64,000 bases of DNA from COE1 sp949066965 (GCA_949066965.1 CARTDA010000005.1:124001-188000), one strand, 5' to 3'; shown: positions 25,388-35,136, numbered from the stretch's first letter. Notes: generated by a model not told the origin, from the letters alone. Numbers and translations are program-made.

Positions 25388-26308
25388 CTATTTCGCATTT
25401 TTCATGGATTCTGCGACAACTGCGGCAAGCGCGATGGAGTTGAGCTTCGCCTCAAATGAATCGGAGCGTGATGTCAGGATGACAGGTGCAGCCGTACCAG
25501 TCAGGATGTTGCCATTTTTTACGTCACAGAGATGCGTCAGCACCTTGTACACAAGATTTCCGGAATGGATATCCGGGAAAAGGATGACATCGGCATCCCC
25601 GGCAATCTTCCTGCCCGTGCCGCCCTTGTGTGCGGCAGCAGCGCTGTCAATTGCCATGTCCATGGAGAGCGGACCATCAATTACACAGCCGGTAATCTTG
25701 CCCTCGGCATTCATTTTCGTAAGCTCGTCGGCATCAACCGTGCAGGGCATTTTCGGGTTGACAACTTCAACAGCGGCAACCGGCGCTACCTTTGGCTCTG
25801 CAATGCCGCATGCATGGCAGACCTCGACCGTGTTGTTGATGATGGAAACCTTGTCTTCCAGCGTGGGATAGGTCATAAACGCAACGTCCGAGAGGAACAG
25901 AAGCCGGTCAATGCCCTTGATTTCAAATACGCACACATGGGAGAGCGCCTTGCCCGTGCGAAGACCGACTTCCTTGTCAAGAACACTCTTGAGGAAATTC
26001 TTGGTGTCGATAAGACCTTTCATGTACATATCAGCCTTGCCGTCGTGCACAAGCTTTACCGCTGTGTGTGCCGCCTGTACATGGTCAGGTTCATTGATAA
26101 TCTCAAAGCCTGTCAGATCCATGTTCATTCCGGCAGCAATTTCCCTGATCTTGCTCTCATCGCCAACTAAGATTGCGTCAGCAATGCCTTTTTCCCTGGC
26201 AGCCTGTACGGCTTCCAGTACCGGCTCATCCTCGGCAACGGCAACGGCAACGGTCTTGCGGTCGCACTCATAAACCTTTTTCAGTAAATCTTTAAAACCT
26301 TTACTCAT
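25388..26308 (-). CDS. ptb: Phosphate butyryltransferase
   Basis: This 306-residue member of the phosphotransacetylase family exchanges CoA for phosphate on butyryl-CoA. Segments include VAVAEDEPVLEAVQAAREKGIADAILVGD, MYMKGLIDTKNFLKSVLDKE, CVIDGPLSMDMAIDSAAA and ADVILFPDIHSGNLVYKVLTHL. The ATG at 26308 follows GAGGTG with good spacing; an in-frame GTG seven codons earlier overlaps that site. ptb-buk forms an operon with a short gap. Confidence 0.95.
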   Translation of the reverse strand: MSKGFKDLLKKVYECDRKTVAVAVAEDEPVLEAVQAAREKGIADAILVGDESKIREIAAGMNMDLTGFEIINEPDHVQAAHTAVKLVHDGKADMYMKGLIDTKNFLKSVLDKEVGLRTGKALSHVCVFEIKGIDRLLFLSDVAFMTYPTLEDKVSIINNTVEVCHACGIAEPKVAPVAAVEVVNPKMPCTVDADELTKMNAEGKITGCVIDGPLSMDMAIDSAAAAHKGGTGRKIAGDADVILFPDIHSGNLVYKVLTHLCDVKNGNILTGTAAPVILTSRSDSFEAKLNSIALAAVVAESMKNAK

Positions 26309-26352
26309 TTGAAACACCTCGTTATTCACTTAATTTTAGGGAAAAGCCCCAT

Positions 26353-26389
26353 TTGTTAAAATGATAACACTTTCAAAAACAACGGTCAA
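26353..26389 (-). promoter_or_regulatory. ptb-buk promoter with overlapping Rex-like operator
   Basis: On the minus strand TTGACC (26384-26389), a 17-base spacer and TATCAT (26361-26366) form the promoter. The Rex-like site GTGTTA-N6-TAACAA covers 26353-26370, overlaps the -10, and differs from TTGTTA-N6-TAACAA by one base. Confidence 0.65.
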
Positions 26390-26505
26390 GGCAATCGCGC
26401 CGTATAATGGCAAAAATGATAAAAAAATTGAGAATATGGAAATAGTATGGACGAACTGCACAAAATGCAATATGATAGTAAAAGAATATGAATCGGGAGG
26501 AAAAC

Positions 26506-27297
26506 ATGGCAATGGACAAGGAACAATGTTGTGAAAACCCGGCGCTTGTCATGGAGTGCGCGCTCGACATGGGGGAGACGATGCTGCGCTGCGGCGCGGA
26601 GATTCTGCGGGTGGAAGATACCGTCACGCGAATCTGTACGGCATACGGCGGTGGAATCGTGGATGTATTTACGATTCTGTCCCTGATTATTTTAAGCTGG
26701 AAAACGGATGACGGGCGTAATTATACCCTTACAAGGCGCATCAACCCATACCCTACAGACTTGAAAAAACTTGAGGAACTAAACGCCCTGTCGCGCTATA
26801 TCTGCGAAAAAAAACCTTCCTGCGCGGAGATTGAGCGGCATATCAGGACGATAATGGCTCCGGAGAAAAGACGGATTTACAAGTCAAAATTGTCAGGTTA
26901 TGTGCTGCTTGCATCGGCATTTGCCATTTTTTTCGGAGGCAATTTGCGGGATGGTCTTGCCGCAGGAATCGTGTCGGTGCTGATGTACCTGTGGAATTAC
27001 TGTTTCTCATCCCATGGCAGAAACAGGGTTGTATACAGCCTGGCGCTGTCTGTTGTGTCTGGGGTACTCTGCATTTTGGCAGTATATGCCGGAATCGGGC
27101 AGAACGCCGACAAGGTGATGATTGGGAGCATCATGCTGCTCGTTCCGGGGATTAACCTGATGAATTCCCTCAGGGATATGATGTGTGGCGATATTATTAC
27201 CGGTATCCTGCGGCTTGCCGAGGCACTGATGGTTGCAGTTGCCATCGCTGCCGGATTTGGTATTGCAATTATGATGCTCGGGGGATTGTTGAGATGA
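26506..27297 (+). CDS. ThrE-family exporter, N-terminal (large) subunit
   Basis: This 263-residue protein of the threonine/serine exporter family (ThrE N-terminal half, PF06738-like) has a conserved soluble N-terminus (LDMGETMLRCGAEILRVEDTVTRI...YGGGIVDVFTILSLI). About five membrane helices from residue 130 on follow. The start is ATG 26506 behind GGGAGG. Its stop overlaps the start of the second subunit gene (ATGA). In Corynebacterium the two halves are one protein; in Firmicutes they are commonly split. Substrate is inferred from family only. Confidence 0.87.
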   Translation: MAMDKEQCCENPALVMECALDMGETMLRCGAEILRVEDTVTRICTAYGGGIVDVFTILSLIILSWKTDDGRNYTLTRRINPYPTDLKKLEELNALSRYICEKKPSCAEIERHIRTIMAPEKRRIYKSKLSGYVLLASAFAIFFGGNLRDGLAAGIVSVLMYLWNYCFSSHGRNRVVYSLALSVVSGVLCILAVYAGIGQNADKVMIGSIMLLVPGINLMNSLRDMMCGDIITGILRLAEALMVAVAIAAGFGIAIMMLGGLLR

Positions 27298-27812
27298 TGC
27301 AGTTTTTGGAAAAATATTTTGTCATGATATTGACAGCGACAGCAGGAACACTTGGGTACTGTCTGATTATCAATATCAAAAGGAATAAAATCATATACGG
27401 CTGTCTGGGTGGAATGTTCGCTACCTTTCTCTACTGTATCTGTGTGGAGTGTGGGTTGTCGCTGCTATTGCAGAACCTGATACCTGCGGCGGTGGCAACG
27501 CTGTACGCGGAAGTGCTGGCAAGGGTTGTAAAAGCGCCTGCAACGGTATTTCTTATTCCTGCCATTATTCCGCTTGTGCCGGGGGGCAGATTGTATTACA
27601 CCATGAGCGCAATTGTGGATGCGAACGTAGATGAGGCGAAGCTGTATGCGCATGAAACAATTATCATAGCACTCGGGATTGCAGTCGGTATTGTGATTGT
27701 GTCACTGGCGTTTTACCATGTCAGTCACAAAAACATCCAGTTTAAAGTGCGGTTTGACAGAAGCATGTATCAGTTGGACAGTGTGCCGCGGGAGGGACAC
27801 GAAGAGGAATGA
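27294..27812 (+). CDS. ThrE-family exporter, C-terminal (small) subunit
   Basis: This 172-residue membrane protein resembles the ThrE C-terminal half (DUF3815/ThrE_2). It has about five hydrophobic helices and the conserved FLIPAIIPLVPGGRLYYTM motif near residue 90. It overlaps the preceding gene by four bases, which supports a two-subunit transporter. A short basic/acidic tail is predicted to be cytoplasmic. Confidence 0.87.
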   Translation: MMQFLEKYFVMILTATAGTLGYCLIINIKRNKIIYGCLGGMFATFLYCICVECGLSLLLQNLIPAAVATLYAEVLARVVKAPATVFLIPAIIPLVPGGRLYYTMSAIVDANVDEAKLYAHETIIIALGIAVGIVIVSLAFYHVSHKNIQFKVRFDRSMYQLDSVPREGHEEE

Positions 27813-27895
27813 AATGTTCGAGCGTGTTTAAAAAATGTGATATTGTATGTTGGGCGGCATAGATTATAGTAATAACTTTTTTGCGGGGAAAACAA

Positions 27896-29635
27896 GTGAC
27901 CTGTAAGGAACGAATATTGTCAAATGACTATGCGGATATATTGGGAGATGTCATTTTACCGGAGGAATATCAGTATGAATTACCGTTTGATTACTGCTTT
28001 CATCGGTTAACTGGCGAATGGGGAATATTATACATAGACCGGAACAGTACAGAGGACTACAGATTTGGACAGCGGGCATACGCCCTCATACCAAAATGCT
28101 ATGGGCTGATGGAAGGCATCCCGGCACAAAATCTGAAGGCTTCGCAGAACACGGCGCTCAATACGTTGAGTCTGGCGGAGTCGGGAATCCTGGCAGCACA
28201 GAGGGAGCCGCTTGGCCTTACCGGAAAAAATGTCACGATAGGTTTTATTGATACGGGAATTCGTTATCAGGAGCCTGTTTTTCGTGATTTTGCAGGAAGA
28301 AGCCGCATTGTAAGTATTTGGGATCAGACAATTCAGACTGGTATTCCTCCGGAGGGGTTCCAGTATGGAACGGAATACACCAATGAGATGATTAATGAGG
28401 CGCTTGCGAGCGATAACCCATTCTCTATTGTGCCAAGTACAGATGCAAACGGCCATGGGAGCGTAATGGCGAGCCTGGCAGCCGGGAGCTCGATTGAGAA
28501 TGGCAGCTTCATAGGTGCAGCGCCTGACTGCCAGATTGCGGTTGTAAAGCTGAAAGAGGCGAAACCCTACCTGAGGGACTATTACAAGATACCACCCGGA
28601 GTGCCATGCTACAGTGAGGCTGATATCCTGCAGGCGATTCAGTATTTGCAGAAATATGTGCTGATTCTGACGCGGCCTCTTGTAATCTGCCTTGGGATTG
28701 GAACGAGTTATGGTGACCATACGGGTGCGGGACTGCTCGGAAGGTATCTTGACTATGTCAGCACACAGAAAAGCAGGGTGACCGTCATCGCGGGCGGCAA
28801 TGAGGGAAACGCGGCACATCATTATTTTGGTGAAATAAGTGACAGCCAGACGTACCATGACGTTGAGCTTCGCGTGGGGGAGGACAATAAGGGATTCATC
28901 ATGGATTTGTGGGGCGATGCCCCGTATTTTTACAACGCAGCTATCGTGACGCCGGGCGGTGAGCGGGCGCGGTGGAACAATCCGAGGAATTACATTCCGC
29001 AGGAGTTCACGTTTGTCTATGAAAAGACAAGGATTGTGGTGGAATATCAGCTCGTGGAAACGCTTTCCGGTGCAGAGATTATCCGATTCCGTTTTTCGGA
29101 TCCGACACAGGGGGTCTGGAGCATCCGGATTAATTCGGAGGGGAATACGGTAGGCGGGCAGTTTCACATATGGCTGCCCATCACAGACTTTTTGTGGTCT
29201 GAAACGTATTTTCTGGAGCCGAATCCGTATACGACAATCACGGAGCCCGCATATGTCCACAGCGTTGTGACTGCAGCCGCCTACCAGATTACCAATGACA
29301 GTATCGCGGCAAGCTCCGGGCGCGGTTACGCGCGGGATAATTATATTGTACCGGATATCGCGGCGCCTGGCGTCAACGTATCGACTCCGTTCGGGGACAG
29401 GAGCGGAGCGAGTGTGGCGGCAGCCATCACGGCAGGCGGCTGTGCACAGCTCATGGAATGGGCGGTCGTGGACAGCAATGACATTCTGGTCAATTCCGTC
29501 AACATCAAAAACTACCTTATCCGGGGCGCGGAGCGCGACAGCTTTATGGAGTTCCCGGATAGGGAATGGGGGTATGGACGGCTCGACGTGGCGGGGGTGT
29601 TTGAGTTTCTTGCCGGGATTGGGAGAGGGGGATGA
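27896..29635 (+). CDS. S8 subtilase-family peptidase (Csp-like)
   Basis: This 579-residue subtilisin-family serine peptidase has no obvious signal peptide. The triad is Asp119 (GFIDTGI), His187 (NGHGS) and Ser506 (RSGASVAAA), with the oxyanion Asn302 in AGGNEGN. The large inserted domain between the Asn and the Ser (about 310-460) is typical of clostridial Csp-type S8 proteins. Those act in spore germination or as general intracellular proteases. GTG 27896 is preferred over TTG 27881 because GGGG lies eight bases before it. The physiological target is not evident from the neighbours. Confidence 0.88.
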   Translation: MTCKERILSNDYADILGDVILPEEYQYELPFDYCFHRLTGEWGILYIDRNSTEDYRFGQRAYALIPKCYGLMEGIPAQNLKASQNTALNTLSLAESGILAAQREPLGLTGKNVTIGFIDTGIRYQEPVFRDFAGRSRIVSIWDQTIQTGIPPEGFQYGTEYTNEMINEALASDNPFSIVPSTDANGHGSVMASLAAGSSIENGSFIGAAPDCQIAVVKLKEAKPYLRDYYKIPPGVPCYSEADILQAIQYLQKYVLILTRPLVICLGIGTSYGDHTGAGLLGRYLDYVSTQKSRVTVIAGGNEGNAAHHYFGEISDSQTYHDVELRVGEDNKGFIMDLWGDAPYFYNAAIVTPGGERARWNNPRNYIPQEFTFVYEKTRIVVEYQLVETLSGAEIIRFRFSDPTQGVWSIRINSEGNTVGGQFHIWLPITDFLWSETYFLEPNPYTTITEPAYVHSVVTAAAYQITNDSIAASSGRGYARDNYIVPDIAAPGVNVSTPFGDRSGASVAAAITAGGCAQLMEWAVVDSNDILVNSVNIKNYLIRGAERDSFMEFPDREWGYGRLDVAGVFEFLAGIGRGG

Positions 29636-29704
29636 TGAGAAGATGATTTTGATGTTTTTTTCAATCAAAGCGGTGAATTAAGGCGGAAATAAAAAGTGAT
29701 TACT

Positions 29705-30310
29705 ATGAAGAAAGAAGGAGATACTATAGAAAAATTTGCAGTAATTGACACAGAGACAAACTGGAATGACGAGGTCATGTCGATTGGCATCGTCGTCGCT
29801 GATTCAGAAACAAGGAATAAAGTGGATTCCAGATATTACATAATTGACCCAGAATACAAAGTGGGTGGAATGTTCTCCTATGAATTGCGGCTTGGTAGGG
29901 AAGGTACGCACGTTGCCGATAGAAAACATGCGTTAAAAAGCATGAAACATTGGCTGGATGCCTATCATGTGCAGAAATTATTTGCATACAATGCATCTTT
30001 TGATAAGCGGCATCTGCCAGAATATTCGGGGTATATGTGGTATGACATCATGCGTCTGGCAGCATACCGTCAATATAATAAGGCGATACCGGATTCTGCG
30101 GAATGCTATAAGACGGGAAGGCTAAAAAGCGGATATGGCGTTGAAAATGTACTGAAAATGCTTCGTAAGGATAAGCAGTACAGTGAGACACACAATGCGG
30201 TTCTGGATGCGGAGGATGAGCTGCAAATCATGCAGCTGCTGGGATACGGAATCCATGAATACGAGATAGCGCTTTTAGCGGATAAGTGCACCGGCGGCAT
30301 AGCATTGTAA
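29705..30310 (+). CDS. DEDDh-type 3'-5' exonuclease
   Basis: This 201-residue RNase T/DnaQ-like exonuclease has motif I in AVIDTETNWND (Asp and Glu), motif II around YNASFDKRHL (Asp), and motif III with His and Asp in HNAVLDAEDE. Length and order match small stand-alone exonucleases. A GTG at 29696 is an alternative start. It could act in DNA repair or RNA turnover; the sequence does not decide. A perfect terminator follows. Confidence 0.85.
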   Translation: MKKEGDTIEKFAVIDTETNWNDEVMSIGIVVADSETRNKVDSRYYIIDPEYKVGGMFSYELRLGREGTHVADRKHALKSMKHWLDAYHVQKLFAYNASFDKRHLPEYSGYMWYDIMRLAAYRQYNKAIPDSAECYKTGRLKSGYGVENVLKMLRKDKQYSETHNAVLDAEDELQIMQLLGYGIHEYEIALLADKCTGGIAL

Positions 30311-30364
30311 AACTTGAAAAAGTCACCTAAAGTTATGTATTTCTTTTATTGTAAAAATATGGTA

Positions 30365-30405
30365 AGCTATTAGTAATGATATTACGAAGTACTAATAGCT
30401 TTTTA
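30365..30405 (+). terminator. Terminator after the exonuclease gene
   Basis: AGCTATTAGTA and TACTAATAGCT form a perfect 11-bp stem, followed by TTTTTA; a modular repeat begins in the T-tract. Confidence 0.9.
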
Positions 30406-30541
30406 TGCACATGGGCGTCCAAAGGAAATATGTCAGCGAGCTGACGGACACCCGGCGCGCGAGTAGTGGAGAAGGTCATTCCCCTACTCGATTGTGCATC
30501 CTCATGCAGGGGAAATATGCCGCTAAGGCGGTGCATTCGGC
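30401..30541 (+). repeat. Modular hairpin repeat, tandem pair (second incomplete)
   Basis: Unit one has the outer stem GGGCGTCC/GGACACCC (one G:T-type change), the inner GTCAGC/GCTGAC, and a second hairpin ending CCCCTACTCGATTG. Unit two has CATGCAGGGGAAATATG and the inner GCCGC/GCGGT, then stops before its second hairpin. Confidence 0.8.
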
Positions 30542-30590
30542 TTGGTACCAAAGAGTATTTGCAGAGATACAAAAGTAAGGTGGTCAGAGG

Positions 30591-33500
30591 ATGATGATGA
30601 AACGGTCAAGTGTATTGGAGGATACGAAGCTGTGGCATGTTTATTTGAATAAATTGCCGGCAAATGATGAAAGAATAACCTGGATGAAAAAAGTTTATGA
30701 AACGGCTGTAATAAATTTAAAGGAAGTAGCGCAGGAATTCAGAAATTATACGCTGCATGATGAGACACATGTTTTAAATGTGCTGGACGCCATGGGCGGG
30801 CTGCTGGGTGACTGGACGGAGAAACTGACGGCTGAGGAAATTGAGCTTCTGATTCTGGCGGCATCGCTGCATGACCTGGGAATGGTTTACACAGAAGATG
30901 ATAAGGCGTTTTGCTTTGAGGATGAGGCGGGTTACAAAAAGTTTTTGGCAGAGCATTGTCCGGAGCTGATTGGCTATACGCCAGATGACTGGTCAGAAGA
31001 GGTTCGGCAGTGGTATCTTCGCACACTGCATCCGTTTCGGGTTTCTGATGTGTTGTCGGGTAATACGTGGAAGGATTTGTTTGCGGGCTGTCCCATGCAA
31101 ATTATTTCGAAACGGTATATTTTAGCCGTCTGTCAGGCACATGGGGAAGAACCAAGGGAACTACAGAACAATCCGGATTTGCAATATCTGGAAGCAGGTA
31201 ATGTGGATCCCTTGTTTTGTGCGCTGCTGCTTCGGCTGGCGGATTTGCTGGATTTTGACGATACGCGTGCACCGAAAGTGCTGTATGGCAACACGGCATA
31301 CAGTGAAAAGAGCCGTGAGGAATGGGACAAACATCAGGTGTCGGCGGGCTTTCGGTACCCGGATTCGCCGTCTGCGAAGGAACTGCCATATAAAGCGCAA
31401 TGTAAAAATCCGGCGATTGAGCACGCAGTCAGGAACTTTCTGGACTGGGTGGATGATGAACTGGGGAACTGCGTCAGGCTACAGAGATATTGCAAAACAG
31501 GATGGCGACAGGAATTTACGTTTCCGCGTGCAGTTTCGCGCAAGGAAATTGAGTCTGACGGATATATGAGCGGTGACTTTTGCCTTACAATGGATCAGGA
31601 TCGGATTCTGACGCTGTTGATGGGGGAAAATCTTTATGATAATCGCGATGTGTTTGTGCGTGAGCTGTTACAGAACGCAATTGATGCGACGCTGCTTCGC
31701 GGTCAGATGGATTCTTCGTTTGTGCCGGAAGATGCGCGCATTGATTTCTGGGAATGGAGTGACAGTGAGGGAAATCTGTGGTTCCGGATCGACGACCAGG
31801 GGACTGGAATGACACTGGGTATGATGCAGCGCTATTTTTTGAAGGTTGGAAATTCTTACTATACGTCGCAGGAACTGAAAAGGGATTTATCTGCCCATGG
31901 TCACACAAAAGAGTTTCGTGGAATCAGCCGTTTTGGAATTGGTTTTTTATCCTGTTTTCTTTGCGGAGACAGCGTTGAGGTGTCAACACTTTACTTTGAA
32001 CCCCGGAAAAATAGCCGGGAGGAGGCGATTTCGCGAAAATCGGAGATAGTAAGGTATGGGCTACGGCTTCATGTAACTGGTCTGACAGGCTATTATACAC
32101 TTAAAAATCAGGCAGAGAACCATCAGGCGGATGCACCGCTTCCTATGCCGAGCTTTTACGATGATAGCAGCGGCAGAATGGAACGGAATGGTTACAGGGC
32201 AAAGCCGGGGACATCCATTGTGCTTCGCCTGAATCCGGGAAAGCTAGGAGCTTTGAATCTGCGTGAAACGGTTGAAAAATATCTCTGTGCTGCAAGGGTT
32301 CCTGTATATTATAATGATAAGCGGGTGGGACGGACTTATACAGAAGCAATACAGACAATTCATGAAATGGCAGGAGAGAATATTTATGAATTGAGTGCGG
32401 AGCTAAAAAAGAAATTTGATGAGCAGTTTCCGGCTGTTCGGGAAAATTATCCTAAGATTGTGATGACGGTGATACCACTTGATACTGAGGAAAATCAAGT
32501 TCTGCCGGATTTTTCAGGTGTGATTGTAAAATATGAAGTACGATTTGAGAAGGAGTTACGGTGGAGGGCAAAGGATCAGGATTATATAGTGACTGCTCAT
32601 GTAGATTGTACGTATGAAGATGTTCCAATTATCACTTTTTTAAGTGAAAATACAAGAGGTCATATTTTTATAGAAGATAAAGATAGGCGAATAGTAATGG
32701 ACGGTTGGCAAGATTTAAGAAAGGGATATGGAGTAGCAGAAACGGACGCTATAGGGGAAGTATTTGAAACATTTGTTTCTTGCCCTGAAACAGAAGGTCA
32801 GTTAGGAGAATCATGGAATCCATTTCGGGGGCAAATGAGATTGGAAGATGTTTGGAGTTATTATTCAAATTATTGTCATGAAAAAGGTATGAACTTTGGT
32901 ATTGATGAATGTCAGTGCTTTGGTATGAATTCAATATTGGGATTAAGGCAAAGTTTCAATATTGCATGTGTATATCGAGGTGTGGTAGCAGATGAGGTAC
33001 GTTATAATTATGCTCGTGAAAATGGGTGCAATATAATATTTTTGTTAGATGGCGAATGGAAACCTATGGTTCAAGTGAGTCGTTCTAAAATAGTGGACTT
33101 ACCATTAAAAGTGTTGGTGGTAATTAGTGGTCTTTTAAATAAACATTCTGTTCTCCATAACAATATGTATGCATTGAAGGAGTGGAATAATGTTCCTTTA
33201 ACAGAGTGGAGAGAAATCGTTAATTCTTCTGTAGGGCAGTGGATGACTCGAAATAATCAAAATTGTGTAGAAGAAATTATACAGACTTTTCAAAAAAAGG
33301 TAGATTTAGGATTGGAATTTCATGATGGGATACATGCAATATTTGGTCGCGATATAAAGCATATCATATATAAGTATGCGCTTGCTTATCTACAGGATAA
33401 TTATTCCATGACAATAAATTATGAGCAGGGACAGATTATATCATTTTACCCAAAAGAAAAAGCTTCGAACGAAGATGTGTATGATATTTTCCCACCAATG

Positions 33501-33815
33501 ATGTTCTGTAAGGCTGCAAGTGATGAAAGTCGAAAATATATTTGTAATGCTGATTCAAATTATCGTAGGGGAATTACATCGGATCATCCGTTTATCATAT
33601 GGCTTTTGGAAAATGCGGCTCGCTTGAAACAATATTTTGAACGGCAATTTCAACAGATTGTACAATGTCTCTACCAGAAAGAAGCCAAAGAAATTATTCG
33701 GGAGTACAGTATGATTCGTGAACAGCTCAGTTCATTATCAACCTACCATAATTTGAATGTAAAGTCACTTCCAAAGATAAGTATTGAAGATTTTTGGACG
33801 GCGGATGAAGAATAA
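30591..33815 (+). CDS. Large HD-domain plus Hsp90-like GHKL ATPase protein
   Basis: The N-terminal third of this 1074-residue protein is an HD-type metal phosphohydrolase-like domain: His60 region, H94-D95 in SLHDLGM, His184 (QAHGEE) and Asp218 (LADLLDFDD). It is followed by an Hsp90/MutL/histidine-kinase type ATPase fold. The N-box is ELLQNAIDA (359-367), G1 is DQGTGM (402-407) and G2 is GISRFGIGFLS (444-454). The last 500 residues match nothing I recognise. ATG 30591, 30594 or 30597 are adjacent; the AGAGG spacing favours 30597. Base composition drops clearly to AT-rich from about 32550 onward. It is the only gene of its unit. A sensor/effector role such as phage defence is possible but unproven. 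Confidence 0.8.
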   Translation: MMMKRSSVLEDTKLWHVYLNKLPANDERITWMKKVYETAVINLKEVAQEFRNYTLHDETHVLNVLDAMGGLLGDWTEKLTAEEIELLILAASLHDLGMVYTEDDKAFCFEDEAGYKKFLAEHCPELIGYTPDDWSEEVRQWYLRTLHPFRVSDVLSGNTWKDLFAGCPMQIISKRYILAVCQAHGEEPRELQNNPDLQYLEAGNVDPLFCALLLRLADLLDFDDTRAPKVLYGNTAYSEKSREEWDKHQVSAGFRYPDSPSAKELPYKAQCKNPAIEHAVRNFLDWVDDELGNCVRLQRYCKTGWRQEFTFPRAVSRKEIESDGYMSGDFCLTMDQDRILTLLMGENLYDNRDVFVRELLQNAIDATLLRGQMDSSFVPEDARIDFWEWSDSEGNLWFRIDDQGTGMTLGMMQRYFLKVGNSYYTSQELKRDLSAHGHTKEFRGISRFGIGFLSCFLCGDSVEVSTLYFEPRKNSREEAISRKSEIVRYGLRLHVTGLTGYYTLKNQAENHQADAPLPMPSFYDDSSGRMERNGYRAKPGTSIVLRLNPGKLGALNLRETVEKYLCAARVPVYYNDKRVGRTYTEAIQTIHEMAGENIYELSAELKKKFDEQFPAVRENYPKIVMTVIPLDTEENQVLPDFSGVIVKYEVRFEKELRWRAKDQDYIVTAHVDCTYEDVPIITFLSENTRGHIFIEDKDRRIVMDGWQDLRKGYGVAETDAIGEVFETFVSCPETEGQLGESWNPFRGQMRLEDVWSYYSNYCHEKGMNFGIDECQCFGMNSILGLRQSFNIACVYRGVVADEVRYNYARENGCNIIFLLDGEWKPMVQVSRSKIVDLPLKVLVVISGLLNKHSVLHNNMYALKEWNNVPLTEWREIVNSSVGQWMTRNNQNCVEEIIQTFQKKVDLGLEFHDGIHAIFGRDIKHIIYKYALAYLQDNYSMTINYEQGQIISFYPKEKASNEDVYDIFPPMMFCKAASDESRKYICNADSNYRRGITSDHPFIIWLLENAARLKQYFERQFQQIVQCLYQKEAKEIIREYSMIREQLSSLSTYHNLNVKSLPKISIEDFWTADEE

Positions 33816-33912
33816 GTATTTTTTTCAAAACCCCCATCTCCCTGCATAATTTTCCGAAAGTGAGAAATGCTAAGACAAACACAGTAACTTAGCAACTCAT
33901 GGAGGATTTATT

Positions 33913-35070
33913 ATGAAAAAGATATTGATAAAAGAAAAACCAGTCAACACCAGAAAATCAATGGCACACAAGGCCGTTCTTACAGCAGTCTGCCTTACCT
34001 GTGCGCTCTCGATATCTGCGTGCGGCAAGCGTAGTAACACGAACCAGAACAAAGACCCGCTGACAGGCGTGGACCAGTCCCAGACCAATGAGAGCGGCAG
34101 CAGTGACGGCGCAAACGAAGACGGCACTGAAGGTGGTTCCGGTGCCGCGGCAGGCGACTACAGCGATTTTGATGCGATGATAGGGGACGAAAATACCGAC
34201 CCCAACAGTATTATTGACTATATCAACACCAATATTGCAGGCGCCGCAGTGAGTGATGTAATGAATTTTTTTAAAGGCCTGTTAGGCTTTGGCAGCGATG
34301 TCAGGGACATTGATTTTACAAGGCTCGAGGACAGCAGACAGTATATGCCGGAGGACATGATAGCCTTTATGGAGCTGATGCGTCTTGAGGGTGATACGCC
34401 GTCAATGGCAATGTCCAATGAAGAAAACAGGAAAGTAATCAACATGACACTGTCAGAAATGTTAGAGCGTGCACTGCTGTTTGAGCAGCATCTGGCAAAA
34501 TATCCAAATGAAACGTCCTCCGATGCCGCGGCAAGATTGTATGAGGAAATAGCAACCAACGCAATCAGCGGCGGGTATGACAAGACACAAGGCATTGAGC
34601 ACTATTACAAGGGCGAGACAAATGACGTGGTCGACAGGGAATCGCTTCAGTATTACCAGCAGTTTGCAGATGCAAATAAGGACAGCAACCTCGGAAAAAT
34701 CGTTGCAGAGTATATCAATGTTTTACAGTCAAACGACTTTAAGATTAACGACACCATGGAAGAGTTTTACAGGGGCCTGCATGACAGGCTTGATGTAAAA
34801 AATATCAGCAGCACCGGTGCAAACACGCAGGACACAAACGCCAATGGAACCAATAACAATGGAACCAATTCGAATGGGACAAATACAAATGGCTCAACTA
34901 CAGTAAATCCCGGCGGTGCGAGTACGAACGGTGGCAATGCCACAGGCACAAACACCAACGGAACAGAAAATGAGGGGACGAGTCCCAGTGAGACAGACAC
35001 GAACAATACAAACACTGCGCGGAACAGTGATGCCGCGGACACAGTAATACAAGGAAATATATCAAAATAG
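33913..35070 (+). CDS. Predicted lipoprotein with Asn/Thr/Gly-rich C-terminus
   Basis: This 385-residue protein has a signal peptide ending in the lipobox LSISACG (Cys at about residue 37), so it should be lipid-anchored outside the membrane. A Gly/Ser/Asp-rich linker leads to a helical central domain (about 75-285). The tail is low complexity, built of NGTN, NGTNTNG-like repeats. I do not recognise the central domain. The ribosome site TGGAGG precedes the ATG. An LspA-like gene lies directly downstream, which may process this protein. Confidence 0.75.
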   Translation: MKKILIKEKPVNTRKSMAHKAVLTAVCLTCALSISACGKRSNTNQNKDPLTGVDQSQTNESGSSDGANEDGTEGGSGAAAGDYSDFDAMIGDENTDPNSIIDYINTNIAGAAVSDVMNFFKGLLGFGSDVRDIDFTRLEDSRQYMPEDMIAFMELMRLEGDTPSMAMSNEENRKVINMTLSEMLERALLFEQHLAKYPNETSSDAAARLYEEIATNAISGGYDKTQGIEHYYKGETNDVVDRESLQYYQQFADANKDSNLGKIVAEYINVLQSNDFKINDTMEEFYRGLHDRLDVKNISSTGANTQDTNANGTNNNGTNSNGTNTNGSTTVNPGGASTNGGNATGTNTNGTENEGTSPSETDTNNTNTARNSDAADTVIQGNISK

Positions 35071-35136
35071 TTTCAATTGACATTTCCCCATGCCTGTGAT
35101 AGCGTTAAGGTATCAATAATAGAAAGGTGTGGGGAT

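Noticed and set aside
28028..29668. 546-codon minus-strand open frame opposite the S8 peptidase
   Set aside because: The plus-strand frame has the full catalytic triad and oxyanion motif; the reverse frame is a shadow with no recognisable domain.
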